64,000 nt of DNA from NCBI GenBank assembly GCA_009869945.1, contig WIXG01000037.1:248001-312000 (forward strand), in the 5' to 3' direction. Source of the stretch: Mesaphorura yosii (lineage: Eukaryota; Arthropoda; Collembola; Poduromorpha; Tullbergiidae). The notes beneath the pieces were generated by a model, which saw nothing but the letters and a program-made list of their open reading frames with translations, ran no database searches and was not told where the DNA came from. Made by a program: the position numbers and the translations under genes. Positions 27,457-36,923 of this stretch are shown one piece after another. How positions within the stretch are numbered: the first letter of the stretch is position 1; every line of letters begins with the position of its first letter.

Positions 27457-29823
27457 TTATGTCAACTTGTGTTCGAAGGCGTGAATCATTTCTTCTAAGA
27501 ACTTATTCGTTTTCCGCACGTTTCGCATCGCGTTTTCTGGTCTTGAAATCTTGATTAAGGCCATCGATGGCTTCGGTTCTCTCCGCGCTTTGCTACCTGC
27601 GCCCATAAATGGAAGCACGGCTGGGATCAGCTGCTGGGACGCTGTCTGAAGGTTGATGTTGCTGAGTCCGAAAGGCGCTCTTGGAGTCGAGCTGGCAAAT
27701 CCGAAACCTGGCTGCTTGGGCTCTGGCGCCATCATGTACGAGTTTGGCTCCAAGTTTGGCTGTCGGAAGTTGCCCCCGAATACGATGGGTGGCTGAGTTC
27801 CGAAGGCTGGTCCTGCACCGCGAAAAGGTCTCCGTACACTTGCAATGTGTCGTCCGCGGTAGTGCGATCCAATTGGTCGAGGTCTTTCTGCAAACTGCTG
27901 CAGCTGGAAAGGTCTCTGGATCTGCTGTTCGACAAACATCGGCCTTGTTTGTAGTACAACTGGAATTTGCTTGTAAATTGTTGAGAACGACTGTGGGCCG
28001 AGTGGAACTGGGAAATTCACTAACTGTTGATTCACCAGCTGCTGCTGCTGCTGGTGGCTTGCGTATAGGGCAGGATCAAACTGGGGAGCGGGCGTTCCTT
28101 GCAAGGAATTGCTTGTGAGTTCCTCCGAAGGAGGAGGATGGTTGAAATCCTTCAACGGTGCTTGTTCTTGTGCCTGTGTTTGTGTTTGTGCCTGTGCTTG
28201 TGCCTGTGCTTGTGCCTGTGCTTGTGCCTGCGCTTGCGCTTGTGATTCTCTGTAAAAGTTGAGGAATGCAGTGTGTCCAATCTCTGGCGGATTTTGGATG
28301 ACCATGAGTGGGTGAGATTGATGCGCGTAATTCAGTTCCATGGGTCCTGCCGTTGGTGAAGGTGTTGGCTGAACTTGGAATTGTTGAAGCACTTGGCCAT
28401 TTGCTGTCACATATTGCTGTGGAAGACCCTGATGGGGCAGCGAATTGAAGTAAGACGAAGGCAGGGCGACTGGACCCAGCGGCGACTGAGCCACCTGAAT
28501 CAGTTGCTCCTGCTGCGGTTGGCGTGGCTCTCCCTTCTGTCTGATTTGCACGTACTGCGGCTGCGCAGGCCGTATTTGCATAATTTGTGGTTGTGCCGTC
28601 GGAAATGGTGCTGGCCCAAATGGCGATGGTGGCAATGGCCTGACTTGAACGAACTGTTGCTGTGCTGGGCGGGCTTGCAGTATCGAAGGCCCTGGCGGTG
28701 GAGGTGGCCTTCTCGGAACTGGAGGTTGCACTAGCACTGGAGGCATATCATCTTGTTGTTTCTTTGCCTCCTCCAAAACTTGCTGCAGGCGCAATTGTGG
28801 GTGTATGAATGGTTGTGGGGAAGGAGACGGCACCAACTGAACCAAATGTTGTGGAGGATGCATTGTTGGGGCTGGACCTCCCGGGGGGAAAGGATAGTAC
28901 ATTTGCGGTGGCGGAGGATTGGGCTGAGCATAGCCAGGCGGAGGCAGAAACATAATCGGCTGCTGTGGGATCATGTTCGGGTGCACAAACTGGTACGGAT
29001 TTTGTTGCTGCAGGTTTGCGTTGTGTGCGTCTCGTTCTTCCTGCTCAATTTGTTGCTTGATGTGCTGGTTCACGCGCCTCTCTTCTTCTTGGAACGACTC
29101 AACCTTTTGTGATGAAGATTGCTGCTGGTTGGAACCCGGCGGAATCAGATCCAAACTCTCAAGAACGTCCAGCTTTGGAGTCCTGGAAAACAGTGTCGTC
29201 AAGCTGTCCAAGTCTACGGTTCCATTTCCGTCCCCGTACACGGACTGGAATTGCTTGAACGCACTTTGCGCAACACTTTTGTCAGTCCCCTCCAGCCCAG
29301 CCATGGGAAGCTGCTCGAAATTTTGCAGGTTCAGCTTTTCATTGTCGTCAAATCCTACAGTGAGAATTTGGGCCTTCGAACTGCAAAATCACAACGAAAT
29401 AAAAGTCTCATCGCCGAGTTAACTTTCACCTTCCATCTCAAGTGAGTAATTTCAGATTGTTTTTTACCCATACCCGGGCAGATTCAGCGTATGAAGCTGT
29501 TTCACATTCCCGAAGTACTTTGCAACGTCGCCCTCACTCAGTCCAAGCTCTTTTGGGTCCACAGATTCCAGACCGGTTGGAAGTTTGGGGCTTTCGACTC
29601 GCTCCTCTGCTTCTGAGGCTTCAGCTTCGGATTCTGTTTCCACATCGGCGTCGACTTCTTCTTCTCCATCTTGTTCAGCCTGATCTTGATCTTGAGAAGT
29701 GACAAGCTAAACGATAAAGTTTGTAAATTAGAACCGGTACACACAAAGCAGCTGATGAGCAGTCACCTGAACCGAGAACGCCGAGAAAAGGAGGACGCTT
29801 AAGCATATCCACTGGATCCGCAT
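27457..29823 (-). CDS. Secreted Pro/Gln-rich low-complexity protein, 739 aa
   Basis: Three exons join in phase: 29823-29767 (19 codons, donor GTGACT), 29706-29468 (phase 2 end, donor GTAAAA) and 29380-27457 (acceptor TTTTGCAG, stop at 27457). The first exon encodes a classic signal peptide, MRIQWICLSVLLFSAFSVQ. Exon 2 is highly acidic (about residues 20-70) and then has an LGLSEGDVAKYFGNVKQLHTLNLPGYG-type stretch. From about residue 155 the chain is Pro/Gln-rich with PPP runs, repeated QPQ, QIRPAQPQ and VQVRP units, and an alternating Gln-Ala run near residues 478-505. The basic C-terminus ends in a short helical-looking tail (KFLEEMIHAFEHKLT). There are almost no cysteines. The composition resembles extracellular structural or matrix proteins of arthropods (cuticle, silk, eggshell or glue), but no named family is recognised; secretion is well supported, the specific role is not. 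Confidence 0.82.
28163..28244 (-). repeat. Coding minisatellite (Gln-Ala repeat)
   Basis: An imperfect 12-bp unit (plus-strand GCCTGTGCTTGT) is repeated about six times inside the Pro/Gln-rich protein gene and encodes alternating Gln-Ala with two Gln-Thr units at its end. Length variation between individuals is expected for such an array. Confidence 0.85.
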
Positions 29824-31293
29824 TGTGGCGCGGCTGCGATGGTCGTTGACTGCCTGGCCTAATCAGCACTTCACTTCACACTGCACTGTCCAAAGTAGGT
29901 TGTTGTGAACTCAGCGAAGGGTCGAACTTGAGTGACACAACATCAAGCGCTTTCGCTTTCTTCGTCATTATCGTGAGCGGTCTTGGTCAACCCTTTGTTA
30001 TTATTTTGCACACGATGCAGTCATGATATAAAGATTTCTTTCGTCAAATTATCATATTTTTTCATCCTTAAACTTAAAGCCAGCCAAAAGTGAGAAAGAA
30101 AGAAAGAAACCGGCTGACAGGTAATGCGAGAAGCGAGATGAGTGCAAGTCCTTCAAGGTAAACACTTCAATTTAACGCTTAACGCAACAGATGTGTTTTG
30201 ATGTGTTGGCTTGGCTTGGTAGTCGAGTCGAGTGCTCGTATAAAGTTGTTACATGACATGAGTGAATCGACAGACCCAGCGACCGAGTGACTCTGACTCT
30301 GGCGCTGACTCCTATTGTGCATTTTACACAGTGCATCTCATCTCGTCATTGTTGTCACACGTGCAGTGTTGCAGTGCATCAGCAGCAATGGTGCGAATTT
30401 CTCAAAGTTAAATGCTCTTTTCACGTCTGACTGGTTTTTGCGTACTGTTTTGCATTCTGCATTGCATTGACAGCCTGCCGCGCCTCGACTCGCCTTGCCG
30501 TGCATGTAAACATATCATTATTACGGCACGGCGGAGTGGATTTGGGATTTGGGACTTGCACGGCGACAGCAGACCAGCAGACGTGATACGTGATCTTTGT
30601 CTTTGCCAATTGCAGTCCGCAGTGAAATTGAAAGTTTCAAGACGAGGTGATTATCGTATCGCGTATGCGTAGCATAAGGCTGAGGTAACACAATGAGCAG
30701 TAAAGATGTGAAGAAAGTCATAAAATCTTTGCTTAAGATAAAAAAATTTGTGAGTGAGAATCAAAACTAGTATTTCTGCATTGGCATTGGCAAGGTTCGC
30801 AAATTACGAGCCCTCGTCGTCCTCGTAACTGTCACACATGTTCGAAATGGGAAAAGCCTTTTATGTCCTGCATTGCGTCGCGTACGTGAGTACTGCCGAA
30901 ATTATGTATTCAACTGCAGGCGTGCTTGTGGCTGCTAGCAGATTGTCGGCTTGTGTTCCAACTACAAATTTGATGAAATTACACGCAATTTGATGTATCG
31001 TTAGCGTAAGCAGATAAATAACGTTGTCATAAGCGAGAAGCGAATCGACGCACGAGCGTCAGAAGTTAGTCATCGTCGTTTGAATGCTGTAATCGCTTTC
31101 TTGTCGTGTTGTCAGTGTCGTGCCTGTCATTGCAGTGATTTGATGTGATTGCGATGCGATTACGTTGCGATACGCGAGTATTGAACTCTAAACAAGTCGT
31201 GCAAATTAAAAATGCCTTGTAATTGACTCTGATTAACTTTCTTTCAATTTTGATTCTCGGCCACACGTTAAACTCCTAAATTACAACATCAAA
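29824..31293. other. Divergent intergenic region
   Basis: This stretch separates the minus-strand Pro/Gln-rich gene from the plus-strand gene at 31294, so it should contain both promoters. I see no convincing TATA box at a fixed distance from either start. From about 31066 the sequence is the first copy of a diverged local duplication whose second copy begins near 31830 (see findings). Confidence 0.5.
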
Positions 31294-31324
31294 ATGACAG
31301 AGCTCGCATTTCTTCACAAGAAAG
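31066..31324 (+). repeat. Duplicated promoter/first-exon unit, copy 1
   Basis: Colinear blocks are shared with copy 2 at about 31830-32073, in the same order: a GCTGTAATC block (31085), GATGTGATTGCGA (31142), ATTGAACTC (31180), CTTTCTTTCAAT (31238), TTAAACTCC (31268) and ATCAAAATG at the start codon (31288-31296). The unit ends in the 31-nt coding exon 1a (31294-31324). Spacer lengths differ, so this is an old, diverged tandem duplication. Confidence 0.75.
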
Positions 31325-34049
31325 GTGAGATTAATTTGCTTGCCTTCGCTCATTTATTACAATTAAGGAGACAGAAATTGATTGCAGAGGATCTTGTTAG
31401 TAGAGCTGGCCATAAGCAATGCCAAATTGAGCGAGTTTCCTACAGTTCCTTTCTGCTGTTGGGTGACATGATGATTATCAAGTATTTTGGAGTGAATGTG
31501 CAAGTTTTGAATTTATTACATAGAGCAAAAGGAAGCAGGGTAAAGGAACTATGCCCTTGTTAAAATGTATACCTCATACAGGTGAGAAATCGGGAATTCC
31601 AACCCAAAATGATTGAAATATTACATTTTTACCTTCAAAAAAACAAATTATAATTAAAAGAGGTGTATCTGTTGATCGATTATTGCTTTCCATTGAACGT
31701 GTGGAGGTCCTCGGATCGAGTCGTACCAAAGACCCACAGTACAACAGAAATTATGTAGGCTACAAAATCTGGTGAAAGAACGCGACGCAATTCGGTGTAT
31801 CCTTAACACAAGGCGAATGACGGACGTCCATCGTCACAAACGACAAACAAGCGAATCATCAGTAAGTCGGATGCTGTAATCAGTTTCTTTTCTCTACGAT
31901 TTGCATCCGATTTTCGATGTGATTGCAAGCATTGAACTCGATAAAAGCATAACAAACCCTTACAAATCTTGGTTGTGTCCCAGCTTTCTTTCAATCTTCG
32001 TCCTTCGAAGCACATTAAACTCCAACTTGCAATATCAAAATGTCAGACAATTCGAAGCGAGAGAAGGAACAAAGTAACATCTATTTTAATCCGCGATGCT
32101 GACCAATGCCTAGAACAATAATAAATTGTTCCAATGCTTGCATTCATTTTCTAGGAAAGCGAGACGAATCGCCGTATGAATATCACACCAGTGACGATAC
32201 TGTACGGAAGCATTATTTTCTGAGCCTGATCCCTGTTATTGGTCCTTCTCCTCCTGGTCAAACGAGTTCCCCAGCTACCCCAACTTCTGCTCGGTCTCGC
32301 CCCAAGTCTCCGAGAAGAGTAAGGTCCTCGTCTCAAGAAACAGAACAGCAAATCAAGAACATAGAAGCTTCAATCAGAAGCAGCCATCCACCAAAAATTG
32401 CCAAAGGAGAAGTTCCCAAAAGGGTTGTTCAGCCTATGTTCAAACCATTAGCGCTCCAACAGCACCCGTTTCCCCAACAATCCGAGAAGAGAGCTGCTCC
32501 TGGTGCTGGTGCTACTTCTGGCGCAGTGCATAGAAAGGAAGCGCAGGGGCACCCATTTGTAGCGTCTCTTGCTCCAAACAGAGCACGAATTGCTGATAAA
32601 GTAGGCCAACGCCAACCCTATCAAAAGCCGGTATCTGTAGATGCTGCACAAAAAGGATCAATCGGAGACAAACAGAAAACGGCTGCCCTTTCCAGACTAG
32701 TCAAATCCGCTCCACACGATGTAATGCACGTAAAACATGTTCCAAAACCTGGTGCCGAAATCCGGAAGACTCCGCCCACAGTTGTTGACTTCAAAGCGCA
32801 TCCAACCGTGCCAGAAGCAGCCACGCCTCAATCAACCGGAAGAAGGGCTGGGACTGAGGCAAAGCAACAGCCACCTTCACAAGAAATGCATACGCCTGCC
32901 GCTGCTCAAAGAGACACCATCACGGAATCTTTGGCGAGCCTGGCCACCGTCGCTGAAGAGCTTCCAAAAACTGTCCTGTTCGGTGCACCAATCGAGGAAC
33001 CACTTTTCGAGGCGTTGACCGCCGGGCGCCATCAGCCAACACATGCGCCAAAATCTACATTTAAGTATGAGCATCCGAAAGTTCCTTTCTTAAAGCCTGA
33101 TATCGCAGAGCGCCTAAGGAAACTTCAAGCACTAGAAGAAGAGTCTACTCCTCCTTCCCAAGTCTCATTCGCCACAGCAGAAGCTCGAGGTCCCCACCCT
33201 GACTTCCCAGAGGAAAATTTGCCTACAGCACCCACACCTCCGAGACAGGAGTTTGACATGTTTTCGGCGCGTCCGTTTCGACCAGAAGAGAAAGCAGTGC
33301 ATGAAGAGTCAGAGAAACTCCCTCGTTCTCCGATTCCGACAATTGTAATCGAACCGCCAATTGAGGAAGCAGAAGCACCAGCTCCGCCTCAGAAGGAACC
33401 TGAATCTGAGCCTCAGAAGTTTAACTTAGCGTCAATGCGGCCAGAGCCCAAGCCAAAGTCCGTCGAGAGCATTTCCAAGCTTGAAGCTCCTGAAAAGGGT
33501 GGATGGTTTAGTTTAGCCAAAAAGCCAAAAAGCAAAGTACGTTGACAAAAAAAGGAAAAGCACGTAGGTAGAATTTCATTTCGCATTAATCAACTGTTGT
33601 ACTGAAGATTTTCAAACGTTTGTACAGGAAATGATTCCAAAGAGTCCTTCGAATTCCATGCCTGAGCTGAAGGTTCATCAGCCTGCCATCCTGTTTTCAA
33701 CTTGTCCATTCACATGCTTCTTGCATTGCAGAACCCAAAGTCAGCCTTAAAGAAGAGCCCAAGTGACTCTGCCCTGGCTAAATCACAGCAGTCCAAAGCG
33801 AAGAGGTCGCCCTTGGAAATTCCCAAGCTGCGAGAAGCCCTGCCGCAATTTGGAGAATACGGAATTCCAGACCAGCATCACTTGTTGGACGTCCTGCTTG
33901 ATGGTGACCTGAAAATAGACGACTTTGGTGGATTCCTGAGGGCGTACTTCAGTCCATCATTGCGGAGCTTTGCACTGCTGAATTTGCAAGGGAGATACCG
34001 CGGGGCGGAGAACCCAGACTGTTTGAAAACCATCGACATCGAGAAGTAG
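31294..34049 (+). CDS. Pro/Lys-rich disordered protein with alternative first exons, 591/592 aa
   Basis: Isoform a: exons 31294-31324, 32155-33536, 33628-33672 and 33732-34049 (591 aa). Isoform b replaces exon 1a with 32040-32073 (592 aa). Both first exons end in phase 1 and restore the same frame into exon 2 (acceptor CATTTTCTAG), giving MTELAFLHKK or MSDNSKREKEQ at the N-terminus followed by KRDESPYEYHTSDDTVRKHY. Most of the chain (about residues 40-510) is disordered, rich in Pro, Ala, Glu and Lys with RSRPKSPRRVRSSS-type basic stretches. The last about 80 residues, after PKLREALPQFGEYG, look folded: LLDVLLDGDLKIDDFGGFLRAYF has an amphipathic-helix pattern. The 33672 donor (GTTCAT) is weak, so exon 3 may be optional. 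No family is recognised. The nuclear-style basic/SP composition could suggest a nuclear or cytoskeletal adaptor, but this is speculation. Confidence 0.8.
31830..32073 (+). repeat. Duplicated promoter/first-exon unit, copy 2
   Basis: This is the partner of the 31066-31324 unit. It carries the same blocks in the same order: GATGCTGTAATC (31871), GATGTGATTGCAA (31916), ATTGAACTC (31932), CTTTCTTTCAAT (31984), TTAAACTCC (32016) and ATCAAAATG (32034-32042). It ends in coding exon 1b (32040-32073), which reads MSDNSKREKEQ and has donor AA|GTAACA. The intron to exon 2 is only 81 bp. Confidence 0.75.
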
Positions 34050-34070
34050 TATCGTTCTCAACGCGTTTTA

Positions 34071-34107
34071 CCGATTAGTGATCTTAGGTTAAGAGATCGC
34101 TAATCGG
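34071..34107. promoter_or_regulatory. Near-perfect hairpin between two plus-strand genes
   Basis: Arms 34071-34084 (CCGATTAGTGATCT) and 34094-34107 (AGATCGCTAATCGG) are complementary over 14 bp with one T-G position, around a 9-base loop. The hairpin begins 22 bp after the stop of the 591-aa gene and 75 bp before the next start codon. In RNA it would form a stable stem in the 3' untranslated region or intercistronic region. Confidence 0.7.
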
Positions 34108-34181
34108 AACGACACGTTCATCTTTTCACGTTGAAATTTTTATTCCCGTTTCTTCTTGTGATGAATTTATCTCAATTTAGA

Positions 34182-34670
34182 ATGGCATCGAAGGACGATG
34201 CGGAAGCTGCTACAAGAGCTCGCAATTTAGGTCAGTTTTATTTACACGAAGAATTCGAAGAATACACGAACATCAATTTAATTTAGTTAATAGTTATGCA
34301 GCAATTTTAATTACTTGCCTCAGAGAAACGCGAACAGGAGCTGGAAGGGTTACGAGCAGCCGCGAAGGACGAAGAACATTTCCAGTTCTTGAAGGGCTTT
34401 GCGAACATGCAGGCTGTCACTTTTCCAATTACCGTTAGCCACGGACTCCTTCAAGAAACTGTTCCAATGCTGGACGAAATATTTCATTGTAAGTAGCCTA
34501 ACCAGGCATTTATTTAATTGGATTGCATCTTCATCAGTGCAGTGGAATGCTAAATTACCCGTTACGCAGTTTACATCGATAATCTGGGCCAAGATCACAA
34601 GTCCACGATTGAGGCGGGTGAGCATTTCGTCAGACATCGAAATCGCCTTAACATGTATGACAATTTGTAA
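34182..34670 (+). CDS. Small charged helical protein, 104 aa
   Basis: Three exons join in frame: 34182-34230, 34324-34488 and 34570-34670, with donors GTCAGT and GTAAGT and acceptors CCTCAG and ACGCAG. The translation starts MASKDDAEAATRARNLEKRE and continues with a charged heptad-like stretch (EQELEGLRAAAKDEEHF), then VTFPITVSHGLLQETVPMLD, and ends HRNRLNMYDNL. There is no signal peptide or membrane segment, so it is probably cytosolic or nuclear and may act as a small coiled-coil subunit of a complex. I do not recognise the family. The start lies only 132 bp after the upstream gene's stop, with an acceptor-like TCAATTTAG directly before the AATGG start, so a 5' untranslated exon or co-transcription with the upstream gene is possible. 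It is convergent with METTL14 (147 bp between stops). Confidence 0.66.
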
Positions 34671-34816
34671 GTGATTTAAGTGGGTCGTTAATTTTTGTGC
34701 TTATTAAAGTAACGAATACCAGCCAATACTTAAGTAAATTATAAAATAGTCGTCTAAAATATTAAGAATCAAAGATGCTAGTAAAAAACCATGCAGAAGT
34801 AAAATGAAAATGCGAA

Positions 34817-36371
34817 TCAGCGCGGCCGTCCTCTGAATGACTTGTTTCCAGCTTTCGGAGGTGGTGATTTTGGTCGTAGCGCCTCAATTCGCTCCGTGCA
34901 CCCTGTCGTTGTATTTTTCTCAAAATACGAGGCATACACGTCAGCATTAAAGTTGTCGTTTGTTAATTGTGGGCCAATAGTTAGCCATCCTGGTCGAAGA
35001 GTTGAGTCACGTCCAAACAAATGCAGTCTTCTTTTGCCCAGACAGAAATGCTCGATTATGTGAAATATTTCTGCTGGCTTCTCCAAAGACCCAGAGTCCT
35101 CCTCTTCTGTGATTATGAGGTCAATATCCACGTTCGCATGAATAAAATCGCCATCCGTTGATCGACGAACTGTTCCTTTGATGCCCATTAGGCAATGCTC
35201 CTGAAACACACAATCAGAATCTATTAGAATCTTCCGCGTTCTGCTCCTGCTGCTGAACTCTTCAAATCTGTCCTGACTGCTTACCTTTGTCCTTTGAAAT
35301 ACTGCTTTCGGTTCCAGATTTTTTGTATGCCCCGGATTCTTTATATTCGTGCGAATCCAGCAAATATCTTCACATCTTCGGAAACCCCACCTTCGTAAAC
35401 AAACTCTCCCCATGTCAAGCCCCTCAGAAGAACCACACCACAGAAATATGAAAGATCTCTGAGCAGCTACGGTCGGAATATCCAAAGCTAGTATTTGTTC
35501 CCAATTCCAAAATTCGATATCCCCAGTTATCCCGTAACTGCGCTGATACTCTTCCAAAGGAGGCTCAATTAGGATTACATCAAACTTGGTTTTGATGGAG
35601 CCCAGCGGGAATGTGTGAAGATCGGTCTTCAAGTACATGGGTGGTGAAGCGGTTTCTTGGATTAGATCATCCTGTGTGTTGAACGATCAAATACTTAATG
35701 CGTTTGGCGACAAGGAGCATTTTGAAGATGAGTTCATCACCTTGAGCCTAATGAGTTCCTTCAATTTCGGATACTCCTCAAATCGGTCAGCAAGCCCCAC
35801 ATCCCTGATAAAATTTTGTGGCCTTTGACCCGTGTCAACGAAGTGTTGACAATAATCATTGTGTGGATTTGAGGATTGAGTTCCCTAGAGTGAATAGCAT
35901 TATCATAATTTTAATTCAGTTGAGTTAGACATTGACAGTTAAATTCGTAGTAAAGAATTCCCTTACTTTAAGGAACGTCGACGAGTCTTTGTACACCAGG
36001 GGCGCTTCGCCTTCACTTTTGCTCACCGATGAACCGTCCTTCCCATTTTCTGCCTCCTTCCTACGTTTTTCCTGCGGGAGCGCCGAACTTGGAGTTGTAG
36101 ACTCAGGTTGCTTGTCCGGCCTTTTAGTCGGTTGATTAAGGACAGATTCTGCAGGTTCATGACTTCCGGCTACACCAAGCACAGAATGAAGTTGCTCCAC
36201 AGAATCGACCCCGAACTGGAAGGAGTTTAGTCACAGGCCATGCCATTGGATTATCAATTGTAGTTGCTAGAATTCCAAGTGACTAACCTGCTGTGCAAGC
36301 AAGAGTTTTCGTCGTCTCGATCTTTCTCTCACGGATTTCAATTCATCATCAATATCGACATAATCACTCAT
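34817..36371 (-). CDS. METTL14: METTL14, m6A methyltransferase complex subunit, 415 aa
   Basis: Five exons join in phase 0: 36371-36288, 36215-35967, 35884-35741, 35671-35285 and 35200-34817. METTL14 pairs with METTL3 to methylate N6 of adenosine in nuclear mRNA (DRACH sites); it is the non-catalytic, RNA-binding and scaffolding partner. The diagnostic EPPL tetrapeptide (in place of the catalytic DPPW of METTL3) is at about residues 195-198. Other family hallmarks are [93 protein letters not shown] and RPKSPPPK. The N-terminal helix ([17 protein letters not shown]) is also present. The C-terminal RGG tail, long in vertebrates, is reduced here to about a dozen residues ending SFRGRPR. The fourth intron (35284-35201) is 84 bp, in frame and without a stop codon. 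Confidence 0.97.
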
Positions 36372-36923
36372 TGCTATCCACCACACTAAAAACAGCTGAT
36401 GGTGCCTGGCAGCCTGGCTGGCAGTGTTTTAATCGCTCACAGTAGTCTGAAATGAATGCAAATTAATTCGCATTATGCTCTGATTTCTCAGCTTCCAGAG
36501 TTAAGTTACGTCGTTGTTCGCAAGGGATCGAATATAAAATCGGTTACGGATGCTCCCGTCGTGTCTTGTGTCCCGCTCCCTGCCAATCCCAACACATATG
36601 ACTGGTTGAACTAATAAAAGCGCACCAACGTTGGACAATGATTGACACTGAACACCTGCCTGCCTGTAAAATTTGTAAAGATACGCAATCTGAGCCCGAA
36701 GTGGCTTTCATGAATACAATCTTGCAAATACAGTCGATTTTTGAATCTGTCCTTTCCGCCTACCGCGGAAATTCCTTTTCAAGTGTTTCAACACGAATTC
36801 AAGTCGCATTCCCGATACGCATTTGTATACATTTTGGAAACGAAGAAAAGATCAGATTTTGGTAAAGGCGAAGGCAAAGGCTGCCTGAAGTGTCCAAGGG
36901 AAGTGTCAGAACTCAGCATCAGC
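36372..36923. promoter_or_regulatory. Divergent promoter region, METTL14 / CWF19L2
   Basis: About 550 bp separate the two start codons, so both promoters and 5' untranslated regions must lie here. No TATA box is obvious at a typical position for either gene, as expected for housekeeping genes. The CWF19L2 frame stays open upstream of its ATG back to a TGA near 36711 without another ATG, so 36924 is the first usable start unless an upstream exon is spliced in. Confidence 0.6.

Noticed and set aside
27681-29112. Long plus-strand frames opposite the Pro/Gln-rich gene
   Set aside because: Shadows caused by the biased codon content of the minus-strand repeat-rich exon; the minus strand has signal peptide and phase-matched splicing.
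34350-34637. 95-codon minus-strand frame
   Set aside because: Overlaps the three-exon plus-strand 104-aa gene, whose splice sites and frame are consistent; the minus frame crosses its introns.
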